Positions 55,848 through 64,000 of a stretch of 64,000 nt of DNA are shown one piece after another. Below the pieces are notes generated by a model, which searched no databases, was not told the origin of the DNA, and worked only from the letters and a program-made list of their open reading frames with translations. Within the stretch, counting starts at the first letter, position 1; every line of letters starts with the position of its first letter. Origin of the DNA: DASRFA01 sp035651755 (lineage in GTDB: Bacteria; Desulfobacterota; Binatia; UBA12015); NCBI GenBank assembly GCA_035651755.1, contig DASRFA010000007.1, forward strand, positions 62,001 through 126,000. The letters are read 5' to 3'. Position numbers and translations under genes: made by a program.

Positions 55848-56408
55848 ATGTCACGTGGGGGGGGATTCTTCGGACGCCGGGGCCTGCGAGCTCACCCTTC
55901 GGCGATGCTCGCGATCGCGTTCGCGGTCGCGCTCGCCGCTCTCCCCGGCTGCGCCAAGAAGAAGACAGCCGGCGAGTCGGCCTACGACCAGTCCGGCGGA
56001 ACGATGGCCGAAGGCACGGTGCCGGGCGGCAGCCTCGATCAGTTCAAGCGCGGCACGCTCGGCTCCGATCAGCAAGGACCGCTGCAGGACGTCCACTTCG
56101 CCTACGACTCGTTCGAGCTCACCGACAACGCGCGCGAGCTCCTGCGCACGAACGCCGACTGGCTGCGCGACAACCCGAACGCGAAGGTGGAGGTCGAGGG
56201 CCACACCGACAGCCGCGGGACCGTCGAGTACAACCTCGCGCTCGGCGCCAAGCGCGCGACCGCCGTCCGCGACTACCTGGTGAGCCTCGGCGTCTCGGCG
56301 TCGCGCGTGACGACGATCAGCTACGGCAAGGAGCTGCCGCTCTGCCACGAGGAGACGGAGAGCTGCTGGGCCGAAAACCGGCGCGCGCATTTCGTCGTCC
56401 TGAGCTGA
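55848..56408 (+). CDS. pal: Peptidoglycan-associated lipoprotein Pal
   Basis: 186 residues from ATG 55848, with AGGAGG five nt upstream (an earlier in-frame ATG at 55815 lacks support). The lipobox LAALPGC makes Cys about residue 33 the lipidation site. A short linker leads to the OmpA-like domain: VHFAYDSFELTDNARELL, VEVEGHTDSRGTVEYNLALG, KRATAVRDYLVSLGV and ENRRAHFVVLS, including the TDxRGTxEYN peptidoglycan-binding signature. It tethers the outer membrane to peptidoglycan and is the partner of TolB. An additional Cys pair (CHEETESC) precedes the last strand. Confidence 0.96.
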   Translation: MSRGGGFFGRRGLRAHPSAMLAIAFAVALAALPGCAKKKTAGESAYDQSGGTMAEGTVPGGSLDQFKRGTLGSDQQGPLQDVHFAYDSFELTDNARELLRTNADWLRDNPNAKVEVEGHTDSRGTVEYNLALGAKRATAVRDYLVSLGVSASRVTTISYGKELPLCHEETESCWAENRRAHFVVLS

Positions 56409-56421
56409 GCGGCCCGCGGCC

Positions 56422-57294
56422 ATGTCTCCCTCGACCGTCTTCCCGCGCTTGGTTCTCCCCGGGCTCGCGCTCGCGCTCCTCGGCGGCTGCGCGTCGCAGA
56501 GCGAGCTCGCGGATCTGCAGCGCGACCAGCGCCAGCTCGCCCGTCGCCTCGCGGACACACGGGCCGATCTCGAAAGCATGCGGGTCGCGGTCAACCGCCT
56601 GCAGGGCCGCCTCGACGACATCTCCGGCGGACGCGGCGCGCGCGCGTCGACGCCGGACGTCGAGCAGCGCCTGCGCGCGCTCGAGGAGGGCGCCAGCTCG
56701 CGAGCGCGCGAGCCGGGCGGGTCGCTCGGCGAGACCTCGGCCGGGACGCCGGTCGGCGTTCCGGAGCCGCCGCCGAGCGCTGCCGCCGCGCCCGCGTCCG
56801 TGTCGGGCGCGCCGCCGCCCGGCGCACCGCCTCCGGCGGCGGTCGCGTCGGTTCCGCCGGCCGCTCCTCCGTCGGACGACGCCGCTCGCAGCGCCGACAT
56901 CCAGAAGGACCTCGGGCGCGGCGGGTCGGACCAGTACCGCGAGGGCCTGCAGGCGTATCAGCGCGGCGACTACCCCAAGGCGGTCCAGTCGCTCCGCGGC
57001 TTCGTCACGAAGGAGCCGAAGAACGAGGCCGTGCCGAGCGCCCAGTACTGGATCGGCGAGTCGTACTTCGCGCAGCGGCGCTACAACGAGGCGATCCTCG
57101 CCTACAACGAGATCCTCGTCGGCTGGCCGAAGAGCGACCGCGTGCCGGCGGCGCTCCTGCGGCAGGCGTCGGCGTTCGCCGAGCTCGGCGACAAGATCGA
57201 CGCGCGCCTCATCCTCCAGAAGCTCATCGCCGATCACCCGGGCACGGAAGAGGCTGCGAGTGCCAAGCGCAAGCTTCTCACGCTCGGATCCTGA
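56422..57294 (+). CDS. cpoB: CpoB/YbgF cell-division coordinator, lipoprotein form
   Basis: 290 residues. The lipobox LALLGGC (Cys 23) makes it a predicted lipoprotein, unlike soluble E. coli CpoB. A coiled coil runs about 25-65 (LADLQRDQRQLARRLAD), then an Ala/Pro-rich linker, then TPR repeats from about 165 (QYREGLQAYQRGDYPKAVQS, SAQYWIGESYFAQRRYNEAI). It starts 14 nt after pal, so it is the last tol-pal operon gene. It coordinates peptidoglycan synthesis with Tol constriction. Confidence 0.93.
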   Translation: MSPSTVFPRLVLPGLALALLGGCASQSELADLQRDQRQLARRLADTRADLESMRVAVNRLQGRLDDISGGRGARASTPDVEQRLRALEEGASSRAREPGGSLGETSAGTPVGVPEPPPSAAAAPASVSGAPPPGAPPPAAVASVPPAAPPSDDAARSADIQKDLGRGGSDQYREGLQAYQRGDYPKAVQSLRGFVTKEPKNEAVPSAQYWIGESYFAQRRYNEAILAYNEILVGWPKSDRVPAALLRQASAFAELGDKIDARLILQKLIADHPGTEEAASAKRKLLTLGS

Positions 57295-57351
57295 AGAGCG
57301 GCTCGCGATCCCGCCGGGACCCGTCGCCCGGCGGCGCAGCGGCCGTGTGAC

Positions 57352-58287
57352 ATGCGCGTCGTCCGCCACCTGATCCCCGGCGCGAGCCCGTTTCGAACGC
57401 CGGTCGTCGCGCTCGGGAACTTCGACGGCTTCCACCTCGGCCATCGCGCCATCGTCGACCGGACGATCGCGCGGGCGCGCGCCTCCGCCGCCGACGCGGT
57501 GGTCTTTTCGTTCTGGCCCCATCCGGTGGCGGTGCTCGCGCCCGACCGCGCTCCGCCGATGATCACCTCGCTCTCGCGACGCCTCGCGCTGCTGGCGGAT
57601 CTCGCGCTCGAGGGCGTGGTCGTGCGGCGATTCACGCGCGCGTTCTCCGCGCTCGCGCCCGACGACTTCGTGCGCGACGTGCTGGTCGGGACGCTCGGGG
57701 TGAGCGCGGTCGTGGTCGGCTACAACGTCACGTTCGGTCACAACCGCACGGGGACGCCCGACGTGCTGCGCGAGCTCGGCGCGGCGCTCGGCTTCGCGGT
57801 CGAGGTCGTCCCGCCGGTGCTGGTCGGCGGCCGTCAGGTCAGCAGCAGCGAGATCCGACGCGAGCTCGCGCGCGGCGACGTGGGCGGCGCGGCCGGCCTC
57901 CTCGGGCGCGAGCACTTCCTCGTCGGCCAGGTGCGCGCGGGCGACCGGCGCGGCGCCGCCCTCGGCTTCCCGACCGCGAACGTGCTTCCGCGCGGCGGCA
58001 TGCTTCCGCCCGACGGCGTGTACGCCGTGCGGGTCGGGATCGATCGCGAGGAGCCGCGGCGGCCGGGCGTCGCGAACCTCGGCTCGAACCCGACCTTCGG
58101 GAGCGTGCCGCGCCGGCTCGAGACCCATCTCTTCGACTTCGCGGGCGACCTCTACGGCCGGCGCTTGACGGTCGCGTTCGTCGACCGCCTGCGGGGCGAG
58201 CTCAAGTTCCCGTCGGTCGAGGCGCTGCGCGAGCAGATCCGCGCCGATGCGGACGCCGCGCGCGCCGTGCTCGCCGCGAAGCCGTGA
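57352..58287 (+). CDS. ribF: Bifunctional riboflavin kinase / FAD synthetase
   Basis: 311 residues. The N-terminal FAD synthetase has VALGNFDGFHLGHRAI (HxGH nucleotidyl-transfer motif) and VVVGYNVTFGHNRTG, with ISSSEIRRELA-like VSSSEIRRELA. The C-terminal riboflavin kinase has GAALGFPTANV (PTAN Mg/ATP motif), ETHLFDFAGDLYGRR and FVDRLRGELKF. It converts riboflavin to FMN and FAD, useful for the flavin enzyme at 1831-3690. Its stop overlaps the rluD start by four bases (GTGA), so the two genes are coupled. Confidence 0.96.
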   Translation: MRVVRHLIPGASPFRTPVVALGNFDGFHLGHRAIVDRTIARARASAADAVVFSFWPHPVAVLAPDRAPPMITSLSRRLALLADLALEGVVVRRFTRAFSALAPDDFVRDVLVGTLGVSAVVVGYNVTFGHNRTGTPDVLRELGAALGFAVEVVPPVLVGGRQVSSSEIRRELARGDVGGAAGLLGREHFLVGQVRAGDRRGAALGFPTANVLPRGGMLPPDGVYAVRVGIDREEPRRPGVANLGSNPTFGSVPRRLETHLFDFAGDLYGRRLTVAFVDRLRGELKFPSVEALREQIRADADAARAVLAAKP

Positions 58288-59318
58288 CCGAGCGCGCCCC
58301 CGAGCGCGCCGGGTCTCGCCTCGTGACCGAGGTGTCGGCGGGCGACGCCGGCCAGCGTCTCGACCGCGTGCTCGCCGCGCGCGGCTTCCTGCCGACGCGC
58401 GCGCGCGTCGCGGCGCTCGTGCGCGCCGGGCACGTCCGCGTCGACGGCGTCGTCCGGCGCGCGAGCTTCCTCGTCTCGGAGGGGCAGCGGATCGACGTCG
58501 AGATCCCGCCGGAAGAGCCGTCGGGCGTCGAGCCGGAGGCGATCCCGCTCGACGTCCTCTACGAGGACGACTGGATCGTCGCGGTGAACAAGCCGGCCGG
58601 GATGGCGTCGCATCCTGCGCCCGGGTGCCGGCGCGGCACGCTCGTCGCCGCGCTCCTCCACCACTGGGGCATGCGCGGCGACTGGCCGGACCCGCAGCGC
58701 CCCGGCATCGTGCACCGGCTCGACAAGGACACGACCGGCGTGATCGTCGTCGCGAAGACCCCGCGCGCGATGCACGCGCTCGCGCGCCAGTTCGAGCGCC
58801 GGACGATCGCGAAGACGTATCACGCGATCGTGCACGGCTCTCCGCGCGACGAAGAGGGCGAGGTCGACCTCGCGATCGGGCGCGATCCGGTGTCGCGCCA
58901 TCGCATGCAGGCGCGCGTCGGCCAGCGGCGGGAGGCGCGCACGCGCTACCGCGTTCTCGAACGCTTCGGCTCGGCGCCCGCGCTCGCGGCCTGGCTCGAG
59001 GTCGAGCCGCGCACCGGGCGGACGCACCAGATTCGGGTCCACCTGGCGTCGATCGGAACGCCGATCGTCGGCGATCCGCTGTACTCGTCGGCGTCGCGCG
59101 CGCGCACCGCTCGACGCGACGTCGCCGAGAGGCTCGCGGCGTTTCCCCGCCAGGCACTGCACGCCGCACGGATCACGCTGCGGCATCCCGACGACGGCCG
59201 GACGATCGAGATCGTCGCGCCGATGCCGCGCGACATGGAGGATCTGCTCGCCGAGCTGCGCGCCGGACAACCAAGAATCGATGCGCGCGATCCGCGATCC
59301 GGGCGCATTCGCTCTTGA
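58284..59318 (+). CDS. rluD: 23S rRNA pseudouridine synthase, RluD family
   Basis: 344 residues from GTG 58284. An S4 domain (GQRLDRVLAARGFLPTRARV, HVRVDGVVRRASF) precedes the RluA/RluD catalytic domain with the catalytic Asp in GIVHRLDKDTTGVIVVAKT, then IHGSPRDEEGEVDLAIGRD-like HGSPRDEEGEVDLAI, GRTHQIRVHLASIG and RQALHAARI. It makes pseudouridines in 23S rRNA. The four-base overlap with ribF and a 308-nt gap before rho mark the end of this transcript. Confidence 0.93.
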   Translation: MTERAPERAGSRLVTEVSAGDAGQRLDRVLAARGFLPTRARVAALVRAGHVRVDGVVRRASFLVSEGQRIDVEIPPEEPSGVEPEAIPLDVLYEDDWIVAVNKPAGMASHPAPGCRRGTLVAALLHHWGMRGDWPDPQRPGIVHRLDKDTTGVIVVAKTPRAMHALARQFERRTIAKTYHAIVHGSPRDEEGEVDLAIGRDPVSRHRMQARVGQRREARTRYRVLERFGSAPALAAWLEVEPRTGRTHQIRVHLASIGTPIVGDPLYSSASRARTARRDVAERLAAFPRQALHAARITLRHPDDGRTIEIVAPMPRDMEDLLAELRAGQPRIDARDPRSGRIRS

Positions 59319-59626
59319 CTCCCGCCGAAGGTTGTTTTATTTCGGCCGTGGCCTGGGGGAACGGGAGTCGGGGGATCGTTCGCCGGGCGGATTTGGTCTC
59401 GCGAGAAATTCGGGTCGTCTGATCTCGCCTCCTTCGTCTGCTCTCCCATACCGCGGGTCTGCGTTCGCCGCGGACAACCGAAGAAGCCATCGTCACCCGT
59501 CGCAGCGCCGCTCGCGCGCGACCAGGATCGCACGATCACGAATCCCGCCTCACGGTTTCACGACCGACTCGCATGACTCCACGTCAACCAGTCTCGGGGA
59601 CGGCGAAGGCCACGAAGGAGAAAGCC
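59319..59626. other. Leader region of rho
   Basis: 308 nt with no gene. It contains palindrome TCTCGCGAGA (59397-59406) and a Shine-Dalgarno AAGGAG just before the rho start. Rho is often autoregulated through its leader, but no defined element is visible. Confidence 0.4.
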
Positions 59627-61096
59627 ATGCCAAGGTCTCGCTACCGGAACGAGGCCCGCGCACCGCTGCCGGAGGAGATCGTCGCGCCAGCGGAGGGTGA
59701 GGACGGCATCGCGACCGCCGAGGCATTGGAGCTCGATGCCGGTGATGCGGCGGATGCCGTCGAGGTGCCGAGCGCGGCTCCGGTCGCGAAGCCCCTGCCG
59801 GCGGCGCGCGAGGCGCGGCCGTCCTCCGGCGACGGCGCGCCGCCCCCGATCAACCTGAAGGAGCTCAAGGGCAAGCAGATCCACGAGCTCGCGCAGATGG
59901 CGCGCGCGCTCGAGGTCGAGGGCGCGTCCACGATGCGCAAGCAGGAGCTGATCTTCGGCATCCTGCAGGCGCAGACGGCGCAGTCCGGCTCGATCTACGG
60001 CGAGGGCGTCCTCGAGATCCTGCCCGACGGCTTCGGCTTCCTGCGGGCGCCCGACTACAACTACCTGCCGGGTCCGGACGACATCTACATCTCGCCCTCG
60101 CAGGTGCGCCGCTTCAACCTCCGCACCGGCGACGTCGTCTCCGGCCAGATCCGGCCACCGAAGGAAGGCGAGCGCTACTTCGCTCTGCTCAAGGTCGAGC
60201 AGATCAACTACGAGGAGCCGGATCGCGCGCGCGAGAAGATCCTCTTCGACAACCTGACGCCTCTCTATCCGAACGAGCACCTCGGCCTCGAGCACCGGAC
60301 GGACGAGTACACGACGCGCGTGATCGACCTCATGACCCCGATCGGGAAGGGCCAGCGCGGCCTCATCGTCGCGCCGCCGCGGACCGGCAAGACGGTCATG
60401 CTGCAGAACATCGCGCACGGCATCACCGCGAACCATCCCGAGGTCGTGCTGATCGTCCTCCTCGTCGACGAGCGTCCCGAGGAGGTGACAGACATGCAGC
60501 GGTCGGTGAAGGGCGAGGTCGTGAGCTCGACCTTCGACGAGCCGCCGACGCGCCACGTGCAGGTCGCCGAGATGGTGATCGAGAAGGCGAAGCGCCTGGT
60601 CGAGCACGGGAAGGACGTCGTGATCCTCCTCGACTCGATCACCCGGCTCGCGCGCGCCTACAACACGGTCGTGCCGCCGTCCGGCAAGATCCTCTCCGGC
60701 GGAGTCGACTCGAACGCGCTCCACAAGCCGAAGAAGTTCTTCGGCGCCGCGCGCAACATCGAGGACGGCGGGTCGCTCACGATCATCGGCACCGCGCTCA
60801 TCGACACCGGCAGCCGGATGGACGAGGTGATCTTCGAGGAGTTCAAGGGCACCGGGAACTGCGAGATCCACCTCGATCGCCGGCTCATCGACAAGCGCAC
60901 GTTCCCGGCGATGGACATCAACCGCTCCGGCACGCGCAAGGAGGAGCTGCTCCTGCCGCGCGAGGTGCTGAACCGGGTGATCATCCTGCGGCGGCTCCTG
61001 TCCCAGCTCAATCCGGTCGAGGCGATGGAATTTTTGCTCGACAAGATGCAGAGCACGAAGACGAACCCCGACTTCATCGCCTCGATGAACCAGTAG
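59627..61096 (+). CDS. rho: Transcription termination factor Rho
   Basis: 489 residues from ATG 59627, with AAGGAG six nt upstream. The N-terminal extension is acidic/Ala-rich (residues 1-85); then come the Rho-N fold (INLKELKGKQIHELAQMA), the cold-shock RNA-binding domain (GEGVLEILPDGFGFLR, DDIYISPSQVRRFNLR) and the RecA-like ATPase with Walker A APPRTGKTVMLQ, Q-loop/DERPEEVTDM, Walker B VVILLDSITRLARAYN and the R-loop TALIDTGSRMDEVIFEEF. A standard hexameric RNA-DNA helicase terminator. Confidence 0.97.
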   Translation: MPRSRYRNEARAPLPEEIVAPAEGEDGIATAEALELDAGDAADAVEVPSAAPVAKPLPAAREARPSSGDGAPPPINLKELKGKQIHELAQMARALEVEGASTMRKQELIFGILQAQTAQSGSIYGEGVLEILPDGFGFLRAPDYNYLPGPDDIYISPSQVRRFNLRTGDVVSGQIRPPKEGERYFALLKVEQINYEEPDRAREKILFDNLTPLYPNEHLGLEHRTDEYTTRVIDLMTPIGKGQRGLIVAPPRTGKTVMLQNIAHGITANHPEVVLIVLLVDERPEEVTDMQRSVKGEVVSSTFDEPPTRHVQVAEMVIEKAKRLVEHGKDVVILLDSITRLARAYNTVVPPSGKILSGGVDSNALHKPKKFFGAARNIEDGGSLTIIGTALIDTGSRMDEVIFEEFKGTGNCEIHLDRRLIDKRTFPAMDINRSGTRKEELLLPREVLNRVIILRRLLSQLNPVEAMEFLLDKMQSTKTNPDFIASMNQ

Positions 61097-61134
61097 GCTG
61101 TTGTCGTTCGCCCCAATGCGCGAATTCCGGGGTG

Positions 61135-61527
61135 TCAGGCGGACGACACTCGCGACAGCGCGGCGGTGAGCGGGGCGGTGTCGAAGTACTCTTCGAGGCG
61201 GGTGATCTTCTCGTTCTCGATCCGGACGACGAGGCAGGCGGGGAAGCGGAAGTCCGCGCCGCCTGGGGTCGTGCCGCAGGTCGTGTGCTGCTCGACGAAT
61301 CCGGTCGGCGTCGGCTGGCAGCGCACGTCCTCGTAGCGGAAGTTCTCGACGTTGTTCTTGATCCAGCCGAGGACGGCGAGATTCTCGTCCGGGCACCGCT
61401 CCCCGGGATCCTGCGACGTCCAGATCACGGCGTTCGGCGCATACATCCGGCGGACCTCGTCGAGGTCGCCGCGCGCGACCGCGTCGAAGAACCGGCGAGC
61501 GAAGGCGATCTTCGCGGCGTCGTCCAT
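61135..61527 (-). CDS. NTF2-like / SnoaL domain protein
   Basis: 130 residues from ATG 61527 (weak ribosome site). A single NTF2-like fold: KIAFARRFFDAVARGDLDEV, RRMYAPNAVIWTSQDPG, FRYEDVRCQPTPTGFVEQH, ADFRFPACLVVRIENEKI, TRLEEYFDTAPL. This is the pattern of small ketosteroid-isomerase-like proteins annotated as nuclear transport factor 2 family. It sits alone on the minus strand between rho and rpsB. Catalytic residues cannot be assigned. Confidence 0.75.
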   Translation of the reverse strand: MDDAAKIAFARRFFDAVARGDLDEVRRMYAPNAVIWTSQDPGERCPDENLAVLGWIKNNVENFRYEDVRCQPTPTGFVEQHTTCGTTPGGADFRFPACLVVRIENEKITRLEEYFDTAPLTAALSRVSSA

Positions 61528-61732
61528 GTCGCCCCATACCGCGCCGGGCGACGACGGCCAACCGCCACCGGCACGATGGACCCGTCGGGGCGACACCCCC
61601 GAACCGCGTGGCGAGCGGCGGCGGCGGCCCGAAAACGCGACAATTGCGCGGCAATCGGCCCTTTGGTAGCCGAGGCTGATTGAGCGCCGTGCGGGCGGGA
61701 CGCCGCCGGAGCGGCGCGGCGAGGAAGGAAAC

Positions 61733-62521
61733 ATGCCTGAGCCGACGATGAAGCAGCTCCTGGAGGCCGGAGTCCATTTTGGCCACCAGACCAGCCGTTG
61801 GAACCCGAAGATGAAGCGCTACATCTTCGGCGCCCGCAACGGCATCTACATCATCGACCTGCAGCAGACGGTCAAGATGTTCCGCGAGGTCTACGGTCAG
61901 GTCCGCGAGCTCGCGGCGTCGGGCGGCGTCATCCTCTTCGTCGGGACCAAGAAGCAGGCCCAGGACGCGATCCGCGAGGAGGCGGAGCGCGCCGGCATGT
62001 TCTGGGTGAACTCGCGCTGGCTCGGCGGCATGCTGACGAACTTCCAGACGATCAAGGCGTCGATCGACCGCCTGAAGAAGCTGGAGGAGATCCTCGAGGA
62101 CTCCACCACCGGGGAGAAGTACACCAAGAAGGAGATCCTCAATCTCACGCGCGAGAAGGACAAGCTTCTCGGCTCCCTCGGCGGCATCAAGAACATGCGG
62201 AAGCTCCCGGACGCGATCTTCGTGATCGACTCGAAGAAGGAGGAGATCGCCGTCAAGGAGGCGAACAAGCTCGGCATCCCGGTCGTCGCGGTCGTCGACA
62301 CGAACTGCGATCCGGACGTCGTCGATTACAAGATCCCGGGCAACGACGACGCGATCCGCGCCATCCGTCTGTTCTGCTCTTCGATCGCCGACGCGATCCT
62401 CGAAGGTCGCGTGGAGCTCGAGGAGCGGATGAAGGGCGCCGGCGAGGACGGAGGCGGGTCGGCGGAGGCCGAGACCGCGCCCGCGCAAAGCGAAGAGGCG
62501 GCGCCCCCAGCGGGCGTCTGA
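61733..62521 (+). CDS. rpsB: 30S ribosomal protein S2
   Basis: 262 residues: MKQLLEAGVHFGHQTSRWNP, MKRYIFGARNGIYIIDLQ, LFVGTKKQAQDAI, FWVNSRWLGGMLTNFQTIK and VVDTNCDPDVVDYKIPGNDD are classical S2 blocks. ATG 61733 follows AAGGAAAC. The C-terminus has an acidic tail. It is followed by tsf at 134 nt and pyrH, the conserved rpsB-tsf-pyrH order. Confidence 0.97.
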   Translation: MPEPTMKQLLEAGVHFGHQTSRWNPKMKRYIFGARNGIYIIDLQQTVKMFREVYGQVRELAASGGVILFVGTKKQAQDAIREEAERAGMFWVNSRWLGGMLTNFQTIKASIDRLKKLEEILEDSTTGEKYTKKEILNLTREKDKLLGSLGGIKNMRKLPDAIFVIDSKKEEIAVKEANKLGIPVVAVVDTNCDPDVVDYKIPGNDDAIRAIRLFCSSIADAILEGRVELEERMKGAGEDGGGSAEAETAPAQSEEAAPPAGV

Positions 62522-62655
62522 GTCGAACCGAACACGCGGCCGGGCGACGCCGAGCCGCGCGCGCGGCGCGGACCCGGTGCGCGCGGCTTGCCGCGACGCG
62601 CCGCCGGCGCGAGCCGAGCGCTGGCGGCCATCCCGAGCGAGGGTCGAGGGAAACG

Positions 62656-63558
62656 GTGGAAATCACGGCAGCACAGGTGAAGGCCCTGCGCGAGAAGACG
62701 GGCGCGGGGATGATGGACTGCAGGGCGGCGCTCGCCGCGTCGGGCGGCGACATGGAAGGCGCCGTGCGCCACCTGCGGGAGAAGGGGCTCGCGACCGCGG
62801 CGAAGCGCGCCGGCAAGGTCGCCGCCGAGGGCGTGATCGCCGCAAAGCTCGTGTCGCCGTCGGAAGGCGTGATGATCGAGCTCAACTGCGAGACCGACTT
62901 CGTCGCGAAGACGGAGCCCTTCCAGGCGCTCGCGGAGGAGCTGCTCGCGACCCTCGCCGGCAATGGCTCCCTCGACGGCGTCGCGAGCGCGACGGACGTC
63001 GGCCTCGCGGACCGCACGCTCGCGTCGGGCAAGAAGATCGGCGACGCGATCGCCGACAGCATCGCGTCGATGGGCGAGAGCATCGTCCCGCGGCGGGTCG
63101 CGCGCCTCGCGAGCCCGGCGGGGGAGGGCATCGTCGGCAGCTACGTGCACGCGGGCGGCAAGATCGGCGTCCTCGTCCAGGCCCGCACGACGGCGTCCGG
63201 CGCTGCGGCCGGCGAGGTGGCGAACCTGCTGCGCGACATCGCGATGCAGGTCGCGGCCGCGAGCCCGCGCTGCGTCCGGCGCGAGGAGGTGTCGGCCGCC
63301 GAGATCGAGCGCGAACGCGACATCTACCGTACGCAGGCCGCCGCGACCGGCAAGCCGGCGCAGGTGATCGAGCGCATCGTCGACGGCAAGATGGAGAAGT
63401 TCTACTCCGAGTTCTGCCTGCTCGAGCAGGAGTACATCCGGGACTCGCAGTACACGGTCGCGAAGCTGGTCGCGGAGAAATCCAAGGCGCTCGGCGTGCC
63501 GATCGACATCGCGCGCTTCGTCCGCCTGCAGCTCGGCGAATCCTCGAGCGAGGCCTGA
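62656..63558 (+). CDS. tsf: Elongation factor Ts
   Basis: 300 residues from GTG 62656, with GAGGGAAAC upstream; longer upstream frames antisense to or overlapping rpsB are not credible. The N-terminal UBA-like module is KALREKTGAGMMDCRAAL, the signature is IELNCETDFVAKT, and the dimerisation region (GSYVHAGGKIGVLVQAR, NLLRDIAMQVAAASP) ends with YTVAKLVAEKSKALGVPI. It recycles EF-Tu.GDP. Confidence 0.96.
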   Translation: MEITAAQVKALREKTGAGMMDCRAALAASGGDMEGAVRHLREKGLATAAKRAGKVAAEGVIAAKLVSPSEGVMIELNCETDFVAKTEPFQALAEELLATLAGNGSLDGVASATDVGLADRTLASGKKIGDAIADSIASMGESIVPRRVARLASPAGEGIVGSYVHAGGKIGVLVQARTTASGAAAGEVANLLRDIAMQVAAASPRCVRREEVSAAEIERERDIYRTQAAATGKPAQVIERIVDGKMEKFYSEFCLLEQEYIRDSQYTVAKLVAEKSKALGVPIDIARFVRLQLGESSSEA

Positions 63559-63571
63559 CCGGAACGGGTCG

Positions 63572-64000
63572 GTGGCGCAAGGTCTCGCCTATCGCCGGGT
63601 CCTTCTGAAGATGAGCGGCGAGGCTTTGGCCGGCCCCGGCGGCTACGGCATCGACGACTCGATCCTCCAGGCGTTCGCGCGCGAGATCAGCGAGGTCCAC
63701 TCCCTCGGCGGCGAGATCGCCGTCGTGATCGGCGGAGGAAACATCTTCCGCGGCATGTCCGGCGCCACGCTCGGCATCGAGCGCGCGACCGCCGACTACA
63801 TGGGCATGCTCGCGACGATCATGAACTCGCTCGCGCTCCAGGCCGCGATCGAGCGCACCGGCGTCCAGACGCGCGTTCTCTCCGCCCTCGAGATGAAAGA
63901 GGTCGCGGAGCCGTACATCCGGCGGCGCGCCACGCGTCACTTGGAGAAGAAGCGCATCGTGATCTTCGCCGCCGGCACCGGAAACCCGTTCTTCACGACC
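63572..64000 (+). CDS. pyrH: UMP kinase, N-terminal part (3' end outside window)
   Basis: It starts with GTG 63572 (VAQGLAYRRVLLKMSGEALAG), 13 nt after the tsf stop, and runs off the window after 143 codons. Conserved UMP-kinase blocks are LLKMSGEALAG, EIAVVIGGGNIFRG, ATADYMGMLATIMNSLALQ and VIFAAGTGNPFFTT. A hexameric kinase making UDP. The upstream frame alternative starting at ATG 63611 would lose the conserved first strand. Confidence 0.93.
   Translation, partial: MAQGLAYRRVLLKMSGEALAGPGGYGIDDSILQAFAREISEVHSLGGEIAVVIGGGNIFRGMSGATLGIERATADYMGMLATIMNSLALQAAIERTGVQTRVLSALEMKEVAEPYIRRRATRHLEKKRIVIFAAGTGNPFFTT

Overview
The window is a 64 kb, very GC-rich (roughly two-thirds GC) bacterial chromosome segment from a Gram-negative, delta-proteobacteria-like lineage. 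A complete Tol-Pal operon and lipoprotein signals show an outer membrane. Secreted proteins carry Cys-rich 'ECDDGN' repeats and 'CYKA' modules; together with cyclase/ATPase paralogues and giant RHS proteins, these resemble what I associate with Candidatus Binatota (Desulfobacterota_B). The lineage call is inference from protein style, not from a marker gene.

Left part (1-22.4 kb), accessory metabolism and signalling: the C-terminal half of a cyclase-family ATPase/TPR regulator, a Baeyer-Villiger-type flavin monooxygenase, a secreted Cys-rich protein, a CBS-pair protein, a cytochrome P450, two secreted beta-propeller-like proteins, a SAM methyltransferase next to a probable methanethiol S-methyltransferase (mddA), a 2797-residue cyclase-ATPase-TPR protein ending in about twelve tandem NTF2/SnoaL-like modules, and an MFS transporter.

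Middle (22.9-38.4 kb), surface proteins and regulation: a 3382-residue RHS/YD-repeat protein, two truncated gene ends meeting head to head, a secreted Ig-like protein, and an ECF sigma factor translationally coupled to an NrsF-type (DUF1109) anti-sigma factor. The sigma gene and the secreted-protein gene share the upstream motif GAAAC-N16-CGTA, which suggests one small regulon. A methyltransferase stump and decayed coding remnants follow.

Islands (38.4-48.8 kb): an intact tRNA-Leu(GAG) at 48.74-48.82 kb is followed, in direct repeat, by two copies of its 3' half at 43.3 and 38.4 kb. This delimits two tandem segments of about 5 kb that share a terminal sequence with three 10-bp-phased heptamers. 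Island A carries an intact 1117-residue cyclase/ATPase and fragments of paralogues. Island B carries P450, family-2 glycosyltransferase, methyltransferase and UbiA prenyltransferase genes, a possible small natural-product set. No integrase is recognisable in either.

Right part (48.7-64 kb), conserved core: secG-tpiA-pgk on the minus strand; divergently tolQ-tolR-tolA-tolB-pal-cpoB, then ribF-rluD, rho, a minus-strand NTF2-like gene, and rpsB-tsf-pyrH (pyrH cut by the window end). This section is ordinary housekeeping and anchors the edge of the variable region.
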